Source of the DNA: Flavobacteriales bacterium
GTDB lineage: Bacteria > Bacteroidota > Bacteroidia > Flavobacteriales_F > PHOS-HE28
NCBI GenBank assembly: GCA_023957375.1
Contig: JAMLHB010000003.1
Coordinates: 69,830 to 133,829 of the forward strand
DNA: 64,000 bases
Direction: 5' to 3'
Under the pieces are notes generated by a model, which searched no databases, was not told where the DNA came from, and saw only the letters and a list, made by a program, of their open reading frames with translations. The translations under genes were made by a program, and so were the position numbers. Numbering within the stretch: the first letter of the stretch is position 1; each line of letters opens with the position of its first letter. Below, piece after piece: positions 1 to 9,121 of this stretch.

Positions 1-1069
1 CGCCGTAGGCGTCGCAGGTCAGGAAGAAGATGTTCTTGGGGTGGCCGCCCGTGCTTGGCACGGCATGGTTCGCAATATGCTCCAAGGGGTAGCTGACCCG
101 GGTGTTCTCCGTTTTGCTGCCGTCGCTGAAGTCCACTTTGCTGCTCCCTTCATAAAAGGTGACATTCTCCAGCAGGGCACCGAATTTCACGGCCTCCCAG
201 ATATCGGGTTCCTTCTCCTTGCTGAGGTCGATCACCTTGGCATAGCACCCACCCTCGAAGTTGAACACGCCGTTCTCGCTCCAGCCGTGTTCATCATCAC
301 CGATCAGCTGCCGCTGGGGGTCGGCGCTCAGGGTGGTCTTCCCCGTGCCGCTCAATCCAAAGAACACGGCGGTGTCCCCCGCCTTGCCGATGTTGGCCGA
401 GCAGTGCATGCTCAGCACGTTGCGGTCCTGGGGAAGAATGTAGTTCAGCACGCTGAAAATGCCCTTCTTGATCTCGCCGGTGTAGGCCGTGCCTCCGATC
501 AAGATCATCTTCCGGGTGAAGTCCACCGCCGCGAAGTTGTGCTGCCGCGTACCGTCGATCGCACAGTCGGCGGTGAAGCCCGGCGCGCACAGAATGTGCC
601 ATTCGGGTTCAAAGGCCCCCAGTTCATCCTTGGATGGCCGCAGGAACATGTTGTTCGCGAAAAGCGCCTCCCAAGGCAGTTCGGCCACTAAGCGCAGCTT
701 GAGCCTGAAGGCGGTATCGGCGCAGGCGTAAGCATCGTGCACGTAGGCTTCGCGCCCCTTCATGTATGCCGCCATGCGCTGGCGCAGCCGCTCAAAGGTG
801 TCCGGCTCCATAGGGATGTTGATGTCCCCCCACCACACCGTGCCGCTGGTGGTCTTGTCCCTCACGCAAAACTTGTCCTTGGGGCTGCGCCCGGTGAATT
901 CGCCCGTATCCACCGCCAACGCGCCGCTGTCGGCCAGCATGCCCTGCCCATTTTCAATGGTGTGCTCCACCAGTTCGGCCGGCTCAAGGTTCCAATAGAT
1001 GTCGCCCAAGTTGCCCAAGCCGATCTTGGAAAGGTCGGCGTTCTTCGGTTTTAGTCCGAAATCGTTCAT
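1..1069 (-). CDS. pckA: Phosphoenolpyruvate carboxykinase (ATP), 3' end cut off by window edge
   Basis: This enzyme makes phosphoenolpyruvate from oxaloacetate and ATP in the cytosol, the first committed step of gluconeogenesis. About 356 N-terminal residues of the usual ~535 are present, starting at the ATG at 1067-1069. Visible motifs are the substrate-binding TGRSPKDKF near residue 59, the P-loop FGLSGTGKTTL near residue 237 and the metal-binding LIGDDEHGW near residue 256. The intact P-loop and the absence of a GTP-type signature point to the ATP-dependent family. A TACATTTG -7 element lies 26 nt upstream. The window also carries fbp at its other end, so two gluconeogenic enzymes are present. 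The call is secure; only the C-terminus is missing. Confidence 0.96.
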   Translation of the reverse strand, partial: MNDFGLKPKNADLSKIGLGNLGDIYWNLEPAELVEHTIENGQGMLADSGALAVDTGEFTGRSPKDKFCVRDKTTSGTVWWGDINIPMEPDTFERLRQRMAAYMKGREAYVHDAYACADTAFRLKLRLVAELPWEALFANNMFLRPSKDELGAFEPEWHILCAPGFTADCAIDGTRQHNFAAVDFTRKMILIGGTAYTGEIKKGIFSVLNYILPQDRNVLSMHCSANIGKAGDTAVFFGLSGTGKTTLSADPQRQLIGDDEHGWSENGVFNFEGGCYAKVIDLSKEKEPDIWEAVKFGALLENVTFYEGSSKVDFSDGSKTENTRVSYPLEHIANHAVPSTGGHPKNIFFLTCDAYG

Positions 1070-1094
1070 GGTCGTTTGTTCGCTTTTGGAGGCG

Positions 1095-1102
1095 CAAATG
1101 TA
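1095..1102 (-). promoter_or_regulatory. Bacteroidota-type -7 element for pckA
   Basis: The minus strand reads TACATTTG, a perfect match to the Bacteroidota primary-sigma -7 consensus TAnnTTTG. It ends 25 nt before the pckA ATG. No clear -33 TTG at the canonical spacing is seen. Assignment rests on consensus and position. Confidence 0.5.
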
Positions 1103-1133
1103 CGGTCCTGCCCCGCAACGCGCCTGACCGGTG

Positions 1134-1544
1134 TCAGCGCGGTTGCTTGCGGAAGGCCCCGGCCAGCAAGGCGCCCCAACCGGTAATGAACATCAGCCCC
1201 CCAAGCGGGGTGATGGGGCCCAACGCCCTCGTCCAGCTTTGGATGCCGAGCAGGTCCCTGGCGGCCAGCAGGTACAGCGAACCGCAAAAGCACAGGATCC
1301 CCAGCAGGAAAAGGATCCGCACAAAGCCCAGTACGCGGGCGGGCAGCCGGTTTTCCAAGGCTACCAAGCCCAGCAGGGCCAAGCCGTGGAAAAACTGGTA
1401 TTGGGCGGCCGTGCCCCAATTCTGCCAAGCTTGCGGGTCCACCTTGCCGCGGATGCCATGGGCGCCGAAAGCCCCCAAGGCCACCGCCAGCATAAGGATG
1501 GCCGCCGCCCAGGCCAAGGTCCGCTCGCTGCGATAGGTTTCCAT
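1134..1544 (-). CDS. DUF423 family small membrane protein
   Basis: This 136-residue protein is almost entirely hydrophobic, with about four membrane segments. It carries the family pattern GAFGAHGIRGK near residues 24-34 and a YQFFHGLALL segment near residue 49, typical of the DUF423/YgdD family. No biochemical function is established for the family. CACCTTTG, a near match to the -7 element, ends only 4 nt before the ATG, suggesting a leaderless or nearly leaderless mRNA. It is transcribed away from the outer-membrane protein gene next door on the same strand, with a 30-nt gap, so the two may be co-transcribed. Confidence 0.85.
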   Translation of the reverse strand: METYRSERTLAWAAAILMLAVALGAFGAHGIRGKVDPQAWQNWGTAAQYQFFHGLALLGLVALENRLPARVLGFVRILFLLGILCFCGSLYLLAARDLLGIQSWTRALGPITPLGGLMFITGWGALLAGAFRKQPR

Positions 1545-1574
1545 GGTGCAAAGGTGGTGCTTGCGGCCTTTCGC

Positions 1575-2312
1575 TCAGCGCCCCTTGGCCTTCCTCAACC
1601 GCACCTTGTCCGGGTCCTCATGGAAAAAGTAGCGCACGTCCACCGTGAGGTAACTGCCGCTCAGCATGGTGCTCATCTGGTAGGGCCGGTATCCTGCGTA
1701 GCGGTCCAGCCATGTGGCATCCGCCTGGGCCATATCACCGAACGGGCGGTGGAAGGTGGCACCGAGGTAGAAATAGCCCGATTTCTCCGTGCGGTACTCC
1801 ACGCCGATGTTGCCCACCACGCCGATCTGGGCCCAATTGCGCCGGAACAAATAGGCTTGTGCGGAAGGCAGTTCCTTGTGGGCGTCGCTGGGATAAAAGT
1901 CGATGCTGGCGCCGATGGCATTGTTCATCCAGGCACGTTCGCCCAAGCGGATGTACACCAAGCAGGCCACGGGCAGTTCATAGCCCACGTAGCGCAAGCT
2001 CCCCGAGTCGTTGTACCCCGCCGTGTCATTGGCCATGGTGAACTGGTAGCGCCGGGTGATCTGGTCCAGGCCCACTTCCAGGGAAATGGACTTGGTGAGA
2101 CCGGTGCGCACCAGCATGCCAAAGGCCTGCCCGCCGTTGAGCTCCAAGGTGGCGTTCACATGCGGCCGTTGAAAGGTGGTCAGCGGTTCAAAGAAGCCAA
2201 AGGGTATCACCGGTTTGAACTGGAGACCGAAAGTGGTAACCCCAGCTTGGGCCCAGGCGCCAGGGTGCGCGGCCACTGCCATCAACAAGAGGAGCCATCC
2301 GCACCGCTGCAT
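1575..2312 (-). CDS. Predicted outer-membrane beta-barrel protein of unknown function
   Basis: I place the start at the ATG at 2310-2312, giving 245 residues that begin with a clear signal peptide (MQRCGWLLLLMAVAAHPGAWAQ). A longer reading frame continues upstream but has no coding character. The mature part alternates polar and aromatic residues (for example RYQFTMAND, YFYLGATFHRPFGD) and ends in strand-like segments containing YLTVDVRYFFHE, as expected of a small outer-membrane barrel. I do not recognise a named family. The -7-like GATCTTTG sits 4 nt before the ATG. The gene diverges from the lipoprotein gene at 2425. Confidence 0.7.
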   Translation of the reverse strand: MQRCGWLLLLMAVAAHPGAWAQAGVTTFGLQFKPVIPFGFFEPLTTFQRPHVNATLELNGGQAFGMLVRTGLTKSISLEVGLDQITRRYQFTMANDTAGYNDSGSLRYVGYELPVACLVYIRLGERAWMNNAIGASIDFYPSDAHKELPSAQAYLFRRNWAQIGVVGNIGVEYRTEKSGYFYLGATFHRPFGDMAQADATWLDRYAGYRPYQMSTMLSGSYLTVDVRYFFHEDPDKVRLRKAKGR

Positions 2313-2424
2313 GGGCCAAAGATCGCTCAGCCCGGCTGGCCGCGCCCAAACCAGGTCACGGTGGCAGTTATCACCACTTATCCACAACGGCGCAGCCACG
2401 GCGGCAGGGTGCATAGCTTTCGCC

Positions 2425-3048
2425 GTGCATCGCCGCATCCTCCTACTTGCAGCCGTGGTCGCAGGTTTGTTCCTGGGCTGTGGAAACGCATCACGCAAAC
2501 TTGCCGAACGACCCCGGCAGGCGCCCCGTTACGGATGGCTCCGGAAGCAGGGCATCGTCGATCCATCCGTTCGGGTACCCGTGGGGCGATTTGAGCGCAG
2601 GGCCATGGCCCGTGAAGTACCGCTGGCCGGTCCACAGCAAGACGTTACAGCCGCTCTGCCGCGCGAGGTGCCCACCACTGCCTCTGAGCGGCAAGGCACG
2701 TTCCGTCCCCGCTTCCGCCCCATCAGCACGCAGTTCCCCGAAATCGAATGGCGGGTCCCGCGGTCTGCGGTGGATTCGGTGGATTACTACGCCTTGGAAG
2801 ACCGTCGCTGGAACGTCAAAGCCGTTGCCGCCGCCCCCGTTGCGATAGGTGTTGTGGTGGCAGCTGCGCTCATGCGGAGCACCCCCCTGCTATTGATCGG
2901 GGGTGCCCTAGCCTTCGCCTTGGGCTTGATCGCCAGCCGCCAGTGCCGTGACCGGGAAGAACGCGGAAAAGGCTTTGCCATGGCGGGCATGATCCTGGGC
3001 GGCTTAGCCTTGTTCATCAGCCTGATGGCATTGATCCTGGCGGGCTGA
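2425..3048 (+). CDS. Predicted lipoprotein with C-terminal membrane segments
   Basis: The likely start is a GTG at 2425, giving 207 residues. From there the protein begins with a basic n-region and a hydrophobic run ending in LFLGC, a convincing lipobox with Cys20. Reading from an earlier start in the same frame adds non-coding-looking sequence. Two or three hydrophobic segments follow in the last 80 residues, and the final stretch (GKGFAMAGMILGGLALFISL) resembles DUF4190-type glycine-rich membrane hairpins. The middle is basic and low in complexity. Function is unknown; the lipobox and membrane tail imply a cell-envelope protein. Confidence 0.6.
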   Translation: MHRRILLLAAVVAGLFLGCGNASRKLAERPRQAPRYGWLRKQGIVDPSVRVPVGRFERRAMAREVPLAGPQQDVTAALPREVPTTASERQGTFRPRFRPISTQFPEIEWRVPRSAVDSVDYYALEDRRWNVKAVAAAPVAIGVVVAAALMRSTPLLLIGGALAFALGLIASRQCRDREERGKGFAMAGMILGGLALFISLMALILAG

Positions 3049-3219
3049 GTCGTTGACCCAACGATTGACCACTTCATTTTCCGCCCTGGCCGCAACCGAT
3101 TTGCCGCTGTGCCGCTGCTTGGACATTGTTGCCGACATGGCCATGGACATTCAACTGTTGATTTTTCATTTTACTTATTCGTAGCCAGTGATTTACGATG
3201 CCTCATTTTTGGGACATCG

Positions 3220-4371
3220 ATGAGGACTTATGAGCAGACACATCCTTGGATCTCGTTCCGGTTCAACCCGCGCGACCTGCCTTATCCGGTGTGGATCCTG
3301 CTGGGAGAGGCCTCCATGGCCTGCACCACCCTGCGGCAATTGGCCTTGCCGACCCCGGAAGCGGCCTTGGTGAACCATGTGGCCAGGTTGCGCGGGGTGG
3401 TGGCCAACGCCTCGTTGGATGGCAATACCTTGGGTACCGAGCAAGTGGACCGCCTGTTGGAGGGCAGCTTGCACCTGCCCCCTTCCCAACTGTTCCTCGA
3501 GCGGGAAGTGCGCAACCTGCTGAAGGCGGTGGAATGGACCGAGGCCCGTACCAAGGCAGGCGATCTGGACACCGGACCTTGGGCCTTGCAGGTACTGCAC
3601 GCCCAGCTGATGAAGGAGTTGCCTGCCGGTTCCGCCGCCCAGCCGGGGGAGTTCCGCACCGTACGCGATTGCCGCCACAGAACCGGGGTTGCCCCGGAGG
3701 AAATCCCCGGGCTGCTCGATCGGTTGGGCGCTTGGACGTCCGGCGCCCTGTTCGAGCCCCACCACGGGGAAGAGCGGTTGCCCTTGGCGATCCTCCGCGC
3801 CGCGATCACCCATTTGTACCTGTTATGGGCCGCCCCGTTCGCCGAGGGCAACGGCCGCACCGCCCGCATGGTCGAGTTCCAGTTGCTGCTGAACGCAGGC
3901 ATCCCTGCGGCAGCGGCGCACTGCATGTCCATCCACGCCGCCGCCACCAACGGCGAATACCACCGCCAAGTGGCCCAGGCCGCCACACCCACCGGGGACG
4001 TGTCACCTTTTCTGGCCTACTTGGCGCGCGGCTTTGCCGAAGGCGTGAAAGACTTGGTAGCCAAGGTGGTCGGCGCCCAGCACCGGATCTTGGCCGAAGA
4101 TGGTCTGCGCCACCGGGTGGACCCGGACGGTTCCCCGGCCGGGGAGCGCCTGTGGCGCCTGGCCAAAGCGTTGACGGGGGCGCATGGCACGGTGCCCACC
4201 GCCCATGTGGCCCGCTTGACGCCCGACCTGGCCCATGATTATGCCCGGTTGAATCCTAAAACCCTGCAGCGCGACCTGGCGCAATTGGAGGCCTTGGGCG
4301 TGGTGGTCCGCAACCGGGGCCGGGTCCGTGCAAGGCCACAGGAGCTACTGCCCTTCACCACCGGCACCTGA
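3220..4371 (+). CDS. Fic/DOC family protein with degenerate catalytic motif
   Basis: The protein is 383 residues from the ATG at 3220. It has a Fic N-terminal region, a central Fic domain and a C-terminal winged-helix-like tail (KTLQRDLAQLEALGVV). Active Fic enzymes transfer AMP or related groups using the histidine of HPFxxGNGRxxR. Here the motif reads APFAEGNGRTAR, with the histidine position (about residue 205, codon at 3832-3834) being GCC alanine. The segment resembling the inhibitory helix, NASLDGN, also departs from the S/TxxxEG/N pattern. Phosphate-binding GNGR is intact. This may be a non-AMPylating pseudoenzyme that still binds nucleotide or partners. The gene overlaps the convergent synthetase gene by 27 nt. 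Confidence 0.85.
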   Translation: MRTYEQTHPWISFRFNPRDLPYPVWILLGEASMACTTLRQLALPTPEAALVNHVARLRGVVANASLDGNTLGTEQVDRLLEGSLHLPPSQLFLEREVRNLLKAVEWTEARTKAGDLDTGPWALQVLHAQLMKELPAGSAAQPGEFRTVRDCRHRTGVAPEEIPGLLDRLGAWTSGALFEPHHGEERLPLAILRAAITHLYLLWAAPFAEGNGRTARMVEFQLLLNAGIPAAAAHCMSIHAAATNGEYHRQVAQAATPTGDVSPFLAYLARGFAEGVKDLVAKVVGAQHRILAEDGLRHRVDPDGSPAGERLWRLAKALTGAHGTVPTAHVARLTPDLAHDYARLNPKTLQRDLAQLEALGVVVRNRGRVRARPQELLPFTTGT

Positions 4372-5235
4372 CGCGGTGCTTGCGTGCCATGCTTCCTGCA
4401 GCAGCACCCCGGCCAAGCGGTGCACTTCCCGCGGGTCCATCCCCGCTTCGCGCGCAGCCCTGAGCGAACCCGCACCGTGCGACTTGGACCTTTTGTGCCC
4501 CGCTTCGTCCAACACCAAGGGGTGGTGGAGGAAGAGCGCTTGGTTGAATTTCCCCAGGCCCAGCAGCTCCGCCATGTGGCACTGCACCGCCGTGGAGGGC
4601 AGCAGGTCGCTGCCGCGCACAACAAGGTCGATGCCGAAGCGGACGTCATCGGCCAGGGAAGCCACTTGGTAGGCGGGCTGCCCGTTGCGCTGCCGCAGCA
4701 CGGGGTCAGGCTGGTCCAACGCCAGCCACCTCACCGCGCCAGTGGGCCATTCCCGCAGGGCCACGGTGCCGGCCTCCGGCAAGCGAAGGCGCCAGGCCAC
4801 ATCCGGTGCGTCCAGGTCCGATCCCAGGTTGCGGCAATGGCCGTCGTACTCCATCCCCGCCCCGCGGCCGATTATTTGGCTGCGCGAACAACCGCAAGCA
4901 TACAAATGGCCACCGCTGCGCAGCGTGCCCAGCAGCTTGTGATAGTCCGCCAAACGCCTGTGCTGCGACCATTCCCCGGCCAATTCCGACGCATCGCGAG
5001 GCCCCTCGTCCCAATCGATGCCCAACCAAGCCAGCGTATCAAAGATGTCCTGCACATATTCCGGGCGGGTGCGCCCGGAATCCAGGTCGTCGATGCGCAA
5101 CAGCAGCTTGCCGCGTGCTTCCCGCGCCAACTGCCAGGCCAGCACAAAAGCCGCTCCGTTGCCGATGTGCAGCAAGCCGCTGGGCGTGGGGGCCATGCGT
5201 GTTCTCATGGGCAACGGTTCGGGCCGGTTCTTCAC
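4345..5235 (-). CDS. gluQ: Glutamyl-Q tRNA(Asp) synthetase-like protein
   Basis: This 296-residue class I synthetase catalytic domain lacks an anticodon-binding domain, as in GluQ-RS. GluQ-RS attaches glutamate to the queuosine base of tRNA(Asp). Visible features are the HIGH-type motif LLHIGN near residue 22, a Cys cluster (YACGCSRS with a later GHC) suited to zinc binding, and KRSKSHG near residue 253 as the KMSKS counterpart. The GTG start at 5233-5235 overlaps the stop of the ion channel gene as GTGA, implying translational coupling; an internal ATG at 5208 is possible. A queuosine link is plausible because queD and folE are also in the window. Confidence 0.85.
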   Translation of the reverse strand: MKNRPEPLPMRTRMAPTPSGLLHIGNGAAFVLAWQLAREARGKLLLRIDDLDSGRTRPEYVQDIFDTLAWLGIDWDEGPRDASELAGEWSQHRRLADYHKLLGTLRSGGHLYACGCSRSQIIGRGAGMEYDGHCRNLGSDLDAPDVAWRLRLPEAGTVALREWPTGAVRWLALDQPDPVLRQRNGQPAYQVASLADDVRFGIDLVVRGSDLLPSTAVQCHMAELLGLGKFNQALFLHHPLVLDEAGHKRSKSHGAGSLRAAREAGMDPREVHRLAGVLLQEAWHASTASGAGGEGQ

Positions 5236-6041
5236 GCACCACCACCCTGGGCGGCCCGGTGGCGTTCGTCCAATTCCCTGCGCAGTGCACGGACCTCCCC
5301 GGTGAGCACGTCCACCTTGGCCTCCAATTCATCCGTATTGTCCTCCACCATGGCATCCACGAAAATGGAATTGACCAAGGAGAGGCCGATGATGCCCCCG
5401 GCCAACAGGATGGTGGCGAAATAGCCGCGGGCCAGGTATGCCAAGACAGGGGGCAGCTGCGCCGCCACCTGGTCCGGGACCTCGAACCAGCCCTCCACGG
5501 TGAAGACCTTGAACACCGAGTAGAGGGCCCGCAGCGGATCACCGAAATAAGCGGGGGCAAGGGCACCGAAAAGTCGTTGGCTGAGCAAGGCCACGATGAA
5601 CAGCGCAATGGCGAAAACCACGAAGACCAGGAAGGAGGCCCGTACCGCCCGGTGCATCCCCTTGATCAGCTTGTCGATGTTGGGCAAAAAACGCACCGAC
5701 CGGACCAGCTTGGCCACCCGCACGGTGCGCAATGCCACAATAAATCCGTAGGCACCCAGGTGGGCATCGGTGAACCATTCGGCCAATGACGGCAGGGAAA
5801 GGGCGATGACCACGAAATCGAAACGGTTCCACGGGTCCTTGAAAAAACCGCGTGTGGAATCGCGCTGCAACTTAAAGGCCATTTCCAGCACGAAACAGAG
5901 GGTGATCGCATGGTCCAGAAGCAGGAGGCGTTCCTGCACGGCATGCGGAACTTGTGGAAAGCCCAGGAGGAAGACCACCAACGCATTGATGATGATCAGG
6001 GTGAGGATCACATGCTCGTTCAGCAACAGCTTCCTGGCCAT
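5232..6041 (-). CDS. Voltage-gated-type ion channel protein
   Basis: The 269-residue protein starts at the ATG at 6039-6041. Upstream codons in the same frame belong to the tRNA gene and are not coding. Six hydrophobic segments are visible, including an S4-like helix with regularly spaced basic residues (LRTVRVAKLVRSVRFLP, residues ~115-131), a pore-loop region containing FTVEGWFEVP, and an S6-like segment followed by a short coiled coil (about residues 238-258). This is the layout of the ion_trans family, a single-domain cation channel forming tetramers in the inner membrane. The filter sequence TVEGW is closer to bacterial sodium-type channels than to TVGYG potassium channels. Selectivity is inference. 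Confidence 0.85.
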   Translation of the reverse strand: MARKLLLNEHVILTLIIINALVVFLLGFPQVPHAVQERLLLLDHAITLCFVLEMAFKLQRDSTRGFFKDPWNRFDFVVIALSLPSLAEWFTDAHLGAYGFIVALRTVRVAKLVRSVRFLPNIDKLIKGMHRAVRASFLVFVVFAIALFIVALLSQRLFGALAPAYFGDPLRALYSVFKVFTVEGWFEVPDQVAAQLPPVLAYLARGYFATILLAGGIIGLSLVNSIFVDAMVEDNTDELEAKVDVLTGEVRALRRELDERHRAAQGGGA

Positions 6042-6089
6042 GGTACCGGGTTTTGAGCCGGGTGCATGCCTGGCGGCATGCGCCGAAGG

Positions 6090-6177
6090 TGGTGCCCGGG
6101 GCGGGACTTGAACCCGCACGGCCCTTGCGGGCCAAGGGATTTTAAGTCCCTCGTGTCTACCATTCCACCACCCGGGC
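6090..6177 (-). tRNA. tRNA-Leu (anticodon UAA)
   Basis: An 88-nt tRNA on the minus strand includes an encoded CCA. The acceptor stem pairs GCCCGGG with CCCGGGC. The anticodon loop reads CTTAAAA, giving anticodon UAA for leucine codon UUA. A long variable arm (GGCCCGCAAGGGCC) marks a class II tRNA such as Leu. The T arm GCGGGTTCAAGTCCCGC is canonical. Confidence 0.97.
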
Positions 6178-6362
6178 GGTGGGGGGCAAAGGAAAGCCTT
6201 TCGCCCCATAAACGCAGTTGCCCATCGCTTCAAACCGAAAGCCATCGTGACCATGACCCAGGCTCTTGCACGATCTTGCCTGAACAGCAGTCCAGATTCC
6301 CCCGGCCGTCAACCGGGAAGGTTGGAAGCTCTTAGCCCCGCAGTAGCCAAGACTGCGGCTGA

Positions 6363-9029
6363 CTATACCTTCTTCAACTTGGCCTTCCCCGCTCCCGCCA
6401 TGCGCTTGATCTCGCTGAGCTTCATCAGCGCCTCCACCGGGGTGAGGTTGTTGATGTCCACTTCCTGGAGCTCATCGCGGATGGCCTCCAGCGCGGGATC
6501 ATCGAGCTGGAAGAAGCTGAGCTGCGGCTCGCGGCCGATGCCTGCCACTGGTGGCTTGGGGACCGTGGGGCCTTGTGAAGGCCGTGCACCTTCCCCGGGG
6601 GCCTCGCCCAGGTTTCCGGCGTGGGCCTGTTCCAGATGCTTCAGCACGCGCTCGGCGCGCTCCACCACCGAGCGGGGCATGCCGGCCATGCGGGCCACGT
6701 GGATGCCGAAGCTGCGGTCACTGCCGCCGGGCACCAGCTTGCGCAGGAAGAGCACCTTGCCGTCGGCCTCGCGCACGGCCACGTTGGCGTTGCGGATGCG
6801 CGGGAAGGTTTCCGCCATGTCGTTCAGCTCGTGGTAGTGCGTGGCGAACAATGTTTTGGGCCGCAGCGGATGCTCGTGCAGGAACTCGGCGATGGACCAC
6901 GCGATGGAGATGCCGTCGTAGGTACTGGTGCCGCGTCCGATCTCGTCCATCAGCAGCAGGCTGCGCGCGCTGAGGTTGTTGAGGATGCTGGCCGTTTCGT
7001 TCATCTCCACCATGAAGGTGCTCTCGCCGGTGCTCAGGTTGTCGCTGGCGCCCACGCGGGTGAAGATGCGGTCCACCAAGCCGATGTCGGCTTCGCGGGC
7101 AGGCACGAAACTGCCGCACTGGGCCATGAGCACGATCAGCGCGGTTTGGCGCAGCAGCGCGGATTTGCCGCTCATGTTGGGCCCGGTGATCACCAGCAGT
7201 TGGGCCTGTGCGGGATCGAGGGTGAGGTCGTTGGCCACGTAAGGCTCGCCGGGCGGCAGTTGCTGTTCGATCACGGGGTGGCGGCCATCCCGGATGCGCA
7301 GCACGTTGCCCGCATTGATGCCGGGGCGCGTGTACTTCCATTCGGCCGCATTGATGGCGAAGCCGCGAAGCACGTCCAGCCGGGCCACCGCAGCGGCCAA
7401 GGCTTGCAGCGCGCCGATCTCCTTGCACACATCCTGCACCACTTGTTCGTACAATTCGGCTTCCAGCACCAGGATGCGCTCCTCGGCGCTGAGGATGCGC
7501 TCCTCCAGTGCCTTCAGTTCATCGGTGATGTAGCGCTCCGCACCGGTGAGCGTTTGTTTGCGCACCCACTCCGGCGGCACCTTTTCGCGATGGGTGTGGC
7601 GCACTTCCAGGTAATAGCCGAAGACGTTGTTGTAGCCCACCTTCAGGGAGGTGATACCCGTGTTCTTCGCCTCGCGCTGCTGCACGTCCATGAGCAGTTC
7701 CTTGGCGTGGGAGGTCACGTGCCGCAGTTCATCCAGGTCTTCGTTCGTTCCCCGGCGCAGCACGCCTCCCTTCTGCACGTTCACGGGTGCTTCCTCCTCG
7801 ATGCTGGCCTCCAGGTGTGCCGCCAGTTCCAATGGCACCTTCCAACCGTGTGCCGCGACCGACAGCACGCCCCCGTCCTGTTCCAGCTTGAGGCGTGCCT
7901 GCTCCGCAGCGCGCAGCGCACGGGCCAGTTGGAGCAACTCCCGCGGATTGATCCGGCCCACGGCAGCCTTGGCCGACAGCCGCTCCAGGTCGCCCACGGC
8001 GGAAAGATCTTCGGAAAGGGCATCGCGCAAACCAGCGTTCACCACCAATGCCTCCACTTGGTCCAGCCGGGCCGCGATGGCTTCCTGGTCCACCAGCGGC
8101 GCCAGCAACCAGCGCTTCAGCAGGCGCGCGCCCATGGGCGTTTGGCAGCGGTCCATGGCGGCCAGCAGCGTGCGGCCGCCTTCATTCACCGGTGCCACGA
8201 GCTCCAGGTTGCGCGCGGTGAAACGGTCCAGCCACACCTGGCCCTCGCTGGCCAGCTTGGCGATGCGGTTGATGTGGCCCAGGCGGTCGTGCCGGGTTTC
8301 CCCAAGGTAGTGCAGCACCGCACCGGCGGCGCGCTGTGCCAAGGGCAGGTCTTCGATGCCGAAACCCTTCAACCCGGCGGTGTTGAACTGGCGCAGCAGG
8401 CGCTCCCGCGCGAAATCATCGGTGAAGGCCCACGGCTCCAGGGCGAAACCGTTCCATCGGGAGGCCGCTTCGGCAATGAGTTCCTGCTTGGCCCCGCGGG
8501 CATACAGCAATTCGCTCGGGCCGTGCGTTTCCAGCGCCTTGCCCACGGCGGCGAGGTCGCCCTCGCCTGCCAGGAACTCCCCGGTGGTGATGTCTAAGAA
8601 GGCCATACCATAGCGTTCACCCTCGCCGCAGATGGCCGCCAGCCAGTTGTTGCTGCGGCCGTCCACCACCCCGTCGGAGAAGGACACCCCGGGCGTGGCC
8701 ACTTCGGTGACCCCGCGCTTTACGATGGTCTTGGCCGTCTTGGGGTCTTCCAGCTGGTCGCAGATGGCCACGCGGTGCCCGGCGCGCACCAGCTTGGGCA
8801 GGTAGTTGTCCAGGGCGTGGAAGGGGAAGCCGGCCAGTTCGATTTCGCCCGCGCCGTTGTTGCGCTTGGTGAGCGTGATGCCCAGCACGGCCGCCGTAGT
8901 GACGGCATCCTGGAGGAAGGTTTCGTAGAAGTCGCCCACGCGGAACAGCAGCAGCGCATCGGGGTGCTGGGCCTTGATGTGCATGTACTGCTTCATCAAG
9001 GGGGTTTCGGCGGGGGAGGCCTTGGTCAT
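6363..9029 (-). CDS. mutS: DNA mismatch repair protein MutS
   Basis: MutS recognises base mismatches and small loops and recruits MutL. The 888-residue protein starts at the ATG at 9027-9029; a longer in-frame start at 9122 lacks family character. The N-terminal mismatch-binding Phe-x-Glu lies in VGDFYETF (Phe34, Glu36). The ABC-type ATPase near the C-terminus shows Walker A GPNMSGKS near residue 613 and Walker B LLLMDEIGRGTSTYDG. The extreme C-terminus (EVDINNLTPVEALMKLSEIK) is the family dimerisation tail. GATCTTCG, a near -7 element, lies 6 nt before the start. It is divergent from the SpoU methyltransferase gene. A hairpin with a 7-bp stem lies just past the stop, near 6333-6354. Confidence 0.98.
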   Translation of the reverse strand: MTKASPAETPLMKQYMHIKAQHPDALLLFRVGDFYETFLQDAVTTAAVLGITLTKRNNGAGEIELAGFPFHALDNYLPKLVRAGHRVAICDQLEDPKTAKTIVKRGVTEVATPGVSFSDGVVDGRSNNWLAAICGEGERYGMAFLDITTGEFLAGEGDLAAVGKALETHGPSELLYARGAKQELIAEAASRWNGFALEPWAFTDDFARERLLRQFNTAGLKGFGIEDLPLAQRAAGAVLHYLGETRHDRLGHINRIAKLASEGQVWLDRFTARNLELVAPVNEGGRTLLAAMDRCQTPMGARLLKRWLLAPLVDQEAIAARLDQVEALVVNAGLRDALSEDLSAVGDLERLSAKAAVGRINPRELLQLARALRAAEQARLKLEQDGGVLSVAAHGWKVPLELAAHLEASIEEEAPVNVQKGGVLRRGTNEDLDELRHVTSHAKELLMDVQQREAKNTGITSLKVGYNNVFGYYLEVRHTHREKVPPEWVRKQTLTGAERYITDELKALEERILSAEERILVLEAELYEQVVQDVCKEIGALQALAAAVARLDVLRGFAINAAEWKYTRPGINAGNVLRIRDGRHPVIEQQLPPGEPYVANDLTLDPAQAQLLVITGPNMSGKSALLRQTALIVLMAQCGSFVPAREADIGLVDRIFTRVGASDNLSTGESTFMVEMNETASILNNLSARSLLLMDEIGRGTSTYDGISIAWSIAEFLHEHPLRPKTLFATHYHELNDMAETFPRIRNANVAVREADGKVLFLRKLVPGGSDRSFGIHVARMAGMPRSVVERAERVLKHLEQAHAGNLGEAPGEGARPSQGPTVPKPPVAGIGREPQLSFFQLDDPALEAIRDELQEVDINNLTPVEALMKLSEIKRMAGAGKAKLKKV

Positions 9030-9121
9030 GGGGCGCGAAGATCGCGATCGGTTCCGGGCAGCCCGAAAGGTACCTTTCAATTTGCGTCCTTTGCACCCTG
9101 ATTTTCCCCTCCTTTTCAACA

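Noticed and set aside
41-691. Open frame on the plus strand across the pckA region
   Set aside because: The minus-strand pckA reading shows all family motifs here; the plus-strand frame has none.
6042-6254. Upstream extension of the ion-channel frame
   Set aside because: This part overlaps the tRNA-Leu gene and has no coding character; the ATG at 6041 begins the membrane protein.
6324-6362. Terminator of mutS
   Set aside because: The CCGCAGT/ACTGCGG hairpin is real but lacks a T-run on the minus strand, so it is noted only in the mutS entry.
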